Below, piece by piece: positions 61,490-64,000 of a DNA stretch of 64,000 bases. The notes beneath the pieces were generated by a model that made no database searches, was not told the DNA's origin, and worked only from the letters and a program-made list of their open reading frames with translations. The stretch comes from Rhizobiaceae bacterium. Lineage in GTDB: Bacteria > Pseudomonadota > Alphaproteobacteria > Rhizobiales > Rhizobiaceae. How positions within the stretch are numbered: the first letter of the stretch is position 1; every line of letters starts with the position of its first letter. The position numbers were made by a program, and so were the translations under genes. The stretch covers positions 1-64,000 of the forward strand of contig JARGOX010000026.1 of the NCBI GenBank assembly GCA_029233925.1, given 5' to 3'.

Positions 61490-63601
61490 ATGAGTTTGGT
61501 TGGTCACAGGGCCGCGCTAATGTTGGGAAGCGCCGCATTTATCCTGTCCACAGGCATAGCGGTCGTTATGGCGCAGGACGCGGCAAATACGCCAAATGAA
61601 GACGCCATCAAGGCAAGCGAAGAAACCGCCAGTAATGGCGAAAAGAAAGGTCGGGTCACGGCCCTTGATCGTCTTGTCGTCGGTGCGGGCATTGAAAAGG
61701 TGGCCATTGATACGCCGCAGGCCGTTTCGGTCGTTGATCAGGCCGATATCGACAATCTGCAGGCAACGGAAATCACCGATATTGTGGACAATGTTGCCGG
61801 GGTTAACGCCACCGGCGGGGCAGGGGCTTTGGGCCAGGGCTTTAACATGCGCGGTATCGGCGGCTCTGAAAGTTCGGCGGAAAAGGGCCGGATCATCCTG
61901 AACGTCGATGGGGTCAACAAGTATTTCGAGCAATACCGGATGGGTGGGCTGTTTACGGATCCTGAACTCTACAAACAGGTGGAAATCCTGCGCGGGCCTG
62001 CGTCGTCGACGCTTTACGGTGCCGGGGCACTTGGCGGCGTCGTCAATTTCACCACCAAGGATGCATCTGATTTTCTGACGGGCGACCTGAACACGGTCGT
62101 GCGTTTGAAAGGTGGCTATGAGACCAATGGTGAAAACATGCTCGGTGCGGCGATTCTCGCCCACAGGTTCAATGAAAATGCTGAATTTCTGCTGTCGGGA
62201 AACTATCGCAGAGCCGGCAATTACACCACCGGCGACGGCAGCGAAATGGTCGGCATGGAGATGGATTCACCCAATGGTCTGGCCAAGGGTACCTTCCATT
62301 TCGGTGAAAATCTGGAGCAGGAACTGCGGGTCTCCTATCAGCAGTATACAGCCACCGAAAATGATCAGGAATACAACAAGATCAATGGGGGATCCCAGGT
62401 CTTCGGCCCCATCGACAAACGCGTTGTGACCGACAAGACGGCTATCATCGCCTATCAGAACGAAGCGGCTGACAATCCCTTTCTGGATCTCAATATTCAG
62501 GCGTCCTATTCGGATACATTCAATGATCAGACATTGGATGGTGGCGGTTCTGCCTACAACAATTCCGACTACGGTTATGAAACCTATCAGGTCAATGTCG
62601 ACAATACGTTTGATCATATTGGCAAAAAGTTTGAAAACTATCTGACCATCGGCAATCAGACGGCCTATCTGATACGCACACGCGACGGCTCGGATTCGTC
62701 GACGCATCCGGAAGGCAACGAATTTCAATCCGGGTTTTTTGTTCAGAACGAATTTATCTGGGATGAGCGCCTGACCATCATCACCGGGACACGGCTGGAC
62801 TATCAGCTGTTGAATGCCGATGAAAATACGACCCAGCCTGCAGGCACACCGAATGTGGATGATTGGGCTTTCTCGCCGAAAATTGCCGCCCTGTACAAGG
62901 TGACGGACGACTTTTCCGTCTTCGGCTCCATCGCTCATACGGAACGGATGCCGGGCCTCGATGAAATCTATGACAGCGTTTCAGGCCCGGTCAATTACAT
63001 GGGGTTGGAAAAGGAAAAATCCAACAATTTCGAGATCGGCTTTGCTTTGTCCGGCTATGATCTCCTCGCCGATGGTGACGGTGTTCAGCTCAAGACAACG
63101 GCCTACTATAATGACATCACAAACCTGATCGAGGACGGAGGACGCATCGCAAGTCCGCGTTTCACCAACACCGGTCATGCTGTCATTTACGGTGCAGAAG
63201 TCGAGCTGTCCTACGATTCGGACGCTTTCTACGCCAATGCCGGATATGCCTTCGCCCGTGGCGAAAACAAGTCGGATGGCGGTGCTCTCAATACGGTCGC
63301 ACCGGACGAATTCTTCTTCACGCTGGGCAAACGCCTGCCTGAGCAGGGGATCAATTTTGGCTGGACCAGCCGTATTGTCGCCGCCCAGAACGACACTGTT
63401 ACCAGGCCGACAACGGCTGCCTTCGACACCCATTCAGCCTATTTCAACTGGGCACCGGTCGAAGGTCCACTGGTTGGTTGGGAGACGCAGTTCCGCGTCG
63501 ATAACATATTCGACGAACAGTACGACGAATATCTCGAAGGCTACCCCAGCAGCGGGCGTTCCTTCAAATTCACGCTTGTCAAACAGTTTGGATGGTCATG
63601 A
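61490..63601 (+). CDS. hmuR: TonB-dependent haem/haemoglobin receptor
   Basis: A 703-residue outer-membrane receptor with a signal peptide of about 29 residues ending VVMAQ. A plug domain (about 60-180: TPQAVSVVDQADIDNLQATEITDIVDNVAGVNATGG in outline, then RGPASSTLYGAGALGGVVNF) is followed by a 22-strand barrel ending in the aromatic terminus LVKQFGWS. NPDL/FRAP-like haem-receptor motifs are not exact, but context with hmuSTUV supports haem. The ATG at 61490 with GGAG upstream fits the signal peptide; the frame is open to 61397. Confidence 0.92.
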   Translation: MSLVGHRAALMLGSAAFILSTGIAVVMAQDAANTPNEDAIKASEETASNGEKKGRVTALDRLVVGAGIEKVAIDTPQAVSVVDQADIDNLQATEITDIVDNVAGVNATGGAGALGQGFNMRGIGGSESSAEKGRIILNVDGVNKYFEQYRMGGLFTDPELYKQVEILRGPASSTLYGAGALGGVVNFTTKDASDFLTGDLNTVVRLKGGYETNGENMLGAAILAHRFNENAEFLLSGNYRRAGNYTTGDGSEMVGMEMDSPNGLAKGTFHFGENLEQELRVSYQQYTATENDQEYNKINGGSQVFGPIDKRVVTDKTAIIAYQNEAADNPFLDLNIQASYSDTFNDQTLDGGGSAYNNSDYGYETYQVNVDNTFDHIGKKFENYLTIGNQTAYLIRTRDGSDSSTHPEGNEFQSGFFVQNEFIWDERLTIITGTRLDYQLLNADENTTQPAGTPNVDDWAFSPKIAALYKVTDDFSVFGSIAHTERMPGLDEIYDSVSGPVNYMGLEKEKSNNFEIGFALSGYDLLADGDGVQLKTTAYYNDITNLIEDGGRIASPRFTNTGHAVIYGAEVELSYDSDAFYANAGYAFARGENKSDGGALNTVAPDEFFFTLGKRLPEQGINFGWTSRIVAAQNDTVTRPTTAAFDTHSAYFNWAPVEGPLVGWETQFRVDNIFDEQYDEYLEGYPSSGRSFKFTLVKQFGWS

Positions 63602-64000
63602 AAAAAAGCAAACGACATTTTCCCGCATGCCTTGGATTGGCAGTCCTGACATTCTGTGGAGCGGCGTCACCCGCCGCTTCACAGGAGCCCACAGCCAAAG
63701 GGCAGCTGTCACTCGAACTCAACAATCTTGCAACCACCGATACCGGCTGTCTGGCAACCTTCATGGTCAAGAACGGTTTTGAAAAGCCTCTGGAGAAAGT
63801 GGCTTTCGAAATTGTATTGTTCGGTAAAACCGGACTGGTGGATCGTATGTTGATCCTCGATTTCAGCCCCTTGACCGTGGGCAAGACGCGGGTCCGTCAA
63901 TTTGAACTGGATGGTGCGTCCTGCCCCGATATATCGCGTGTCCTCGTCAATGACACGGCCAGTTGCGAAGCCGACGGTCAGCCGAGCCGTGCATGCTTGC
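63598..64000 (+). CDS. secreted protein coupled to hmuR, cut by the window end
   Basis: The first 134 codons of a gene whose ATG overlaps the hmuR stop as ATGA. It has a Sec signal peptide (MKKSKRHFPACLGLAVLTF, ending near SPAAS) and then a beta-rich periplasmic domain with several Cys residues (GCLATF, GASCPDI, ASCEADG). Small secreted proteins with this layout often follow TonB-dependent haem receptors in this group; a role in haem or TonB function is inferred from position only. Confidence 0.75.
   Translation, partial: MKKSKRHFPACLGLAVLTFCGAASPAASQEPTAKGQLSLELNNLATTDTGCLATFMVKNGFEKPLEKVAFEIVLFGKTGLVDRMLILDFSPLTVGKTRVRQFELDGASCPDISRVLVNDTASCEADGQPSRACL

Noticed and set aside
1..64000. CRISPR arrays, tRNA or rRNA genes, insertion sequences, integrases and phage genes.
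   Set aside because: None was seen. The hydrolase region therefore lacks the obvious marks of a mobile island, although a dedicated search could still find attachment sites at its edges.

Overview
The window looks like the chromosome of an alphaproteobacterium, most likely of the order Hyphomicrobiales (Rhizobiales). The grounds are a hmuR / hemP-hmuSTUV haem-uptake locus with divergent hmuR, a hut pathway that runs through HutF and HutG, many GntR/FCD regulators, and the general codon and base use. No rRNA, tRNA, CRISPR array, insertion sequence or phage gene could be supported. The species is not identifiable from what I can see.

Layout. (1) 1-4 kb: two small secreted proteins of unknown function, a small membrane protein of the YdjM/DUF457 type and an FAD-dependent monooxygenase. 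(2) 4-15.5 kb: a GntR/FCD regulator divergent from a tight operon that encodes a polar amino-acid-type ABC transporter (binding protein, one permease, ATPase), an M20 amidohydrolase, an enolase-superfamily enzyme, a creatinase/ectoine-hydrolase-like M24 protein and a dihydrodipicolinate-synthase-like lyase. A bidirectional terminator follows, then an aminotransferase divergent from an orphan CTP-synthase-type glutamine amidotransferase and an atypical SDR. Together these look like uptake and catabolism of an N-substituted or cyclic amino-acid derivative that I cannot name. (3) 15.5-20.7 kb: a decayed LysR gene, an Rrf2 regulator divergent from a thioredoxin-reductase-like flavoprotein, a GrpB-family protein, a Tat-exported nitroreductase-like protein and a GFA protein.

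(4) 20.7-36.3 kb is the most unusual part. Two related hydrolase cassettes point away from each other around an AraC/GlxA-type regulator and a DUF3237 protein. The minus-strand cassette has a CHAP/NlpC plus lysozyme-like protein, a 1,230-residue fusion of a subtilisin-like serine protease with a thermolysin-like zinc protease, a metallo-beta-lactamase-fold (MBL) hydrolase and a small membrane protein. The plus-strand cassette has a stand-alone paralogue of the zinc protease, a paralogue of the MBL hydrolase and a patatin-like lipase. A convergent gene beyond it encodes a protein with a soluble N-half, an internal signal-like segment and a beta-barrel-like C-half. None of these hydrolases has an N-terminal signal peptide. 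I regard this as the best candidate for an undescribed system.

(5) 36.4-43.4 kb: a glycosyltransferase divergent from a DUF2194-like deacetylase, a two-CBS protein and a nitrate/sulfonate/THI5-type ABC transporter. (6) 43.7-51.2 kb: a complete histidine-utilisation locus, hutI-hutH-hutG-hutU on the minus strand with ATGA overlaps and hutF-hutC on the plus strand, with a 22-bp palindromic probable HutC operator between them. (7) 51.3-57 kb: a LysR regulator, a Rieske oxygenase, a 76-residue protein, a dimethylglycine/sarcosine dehydrogenase-like flavoprotein and a GntR/FCD regulator. This is an N-demethylation module; its position beside hut suggests that it may feed a methylated histidine into the pathway. 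(8) 57-64 kb: haem uptake, hemP-hmuS-hmuT-hmuU-hmuV divergent from the TonB-dependent receptor hmuR, which overlaps a secreted protein cut by the window end.
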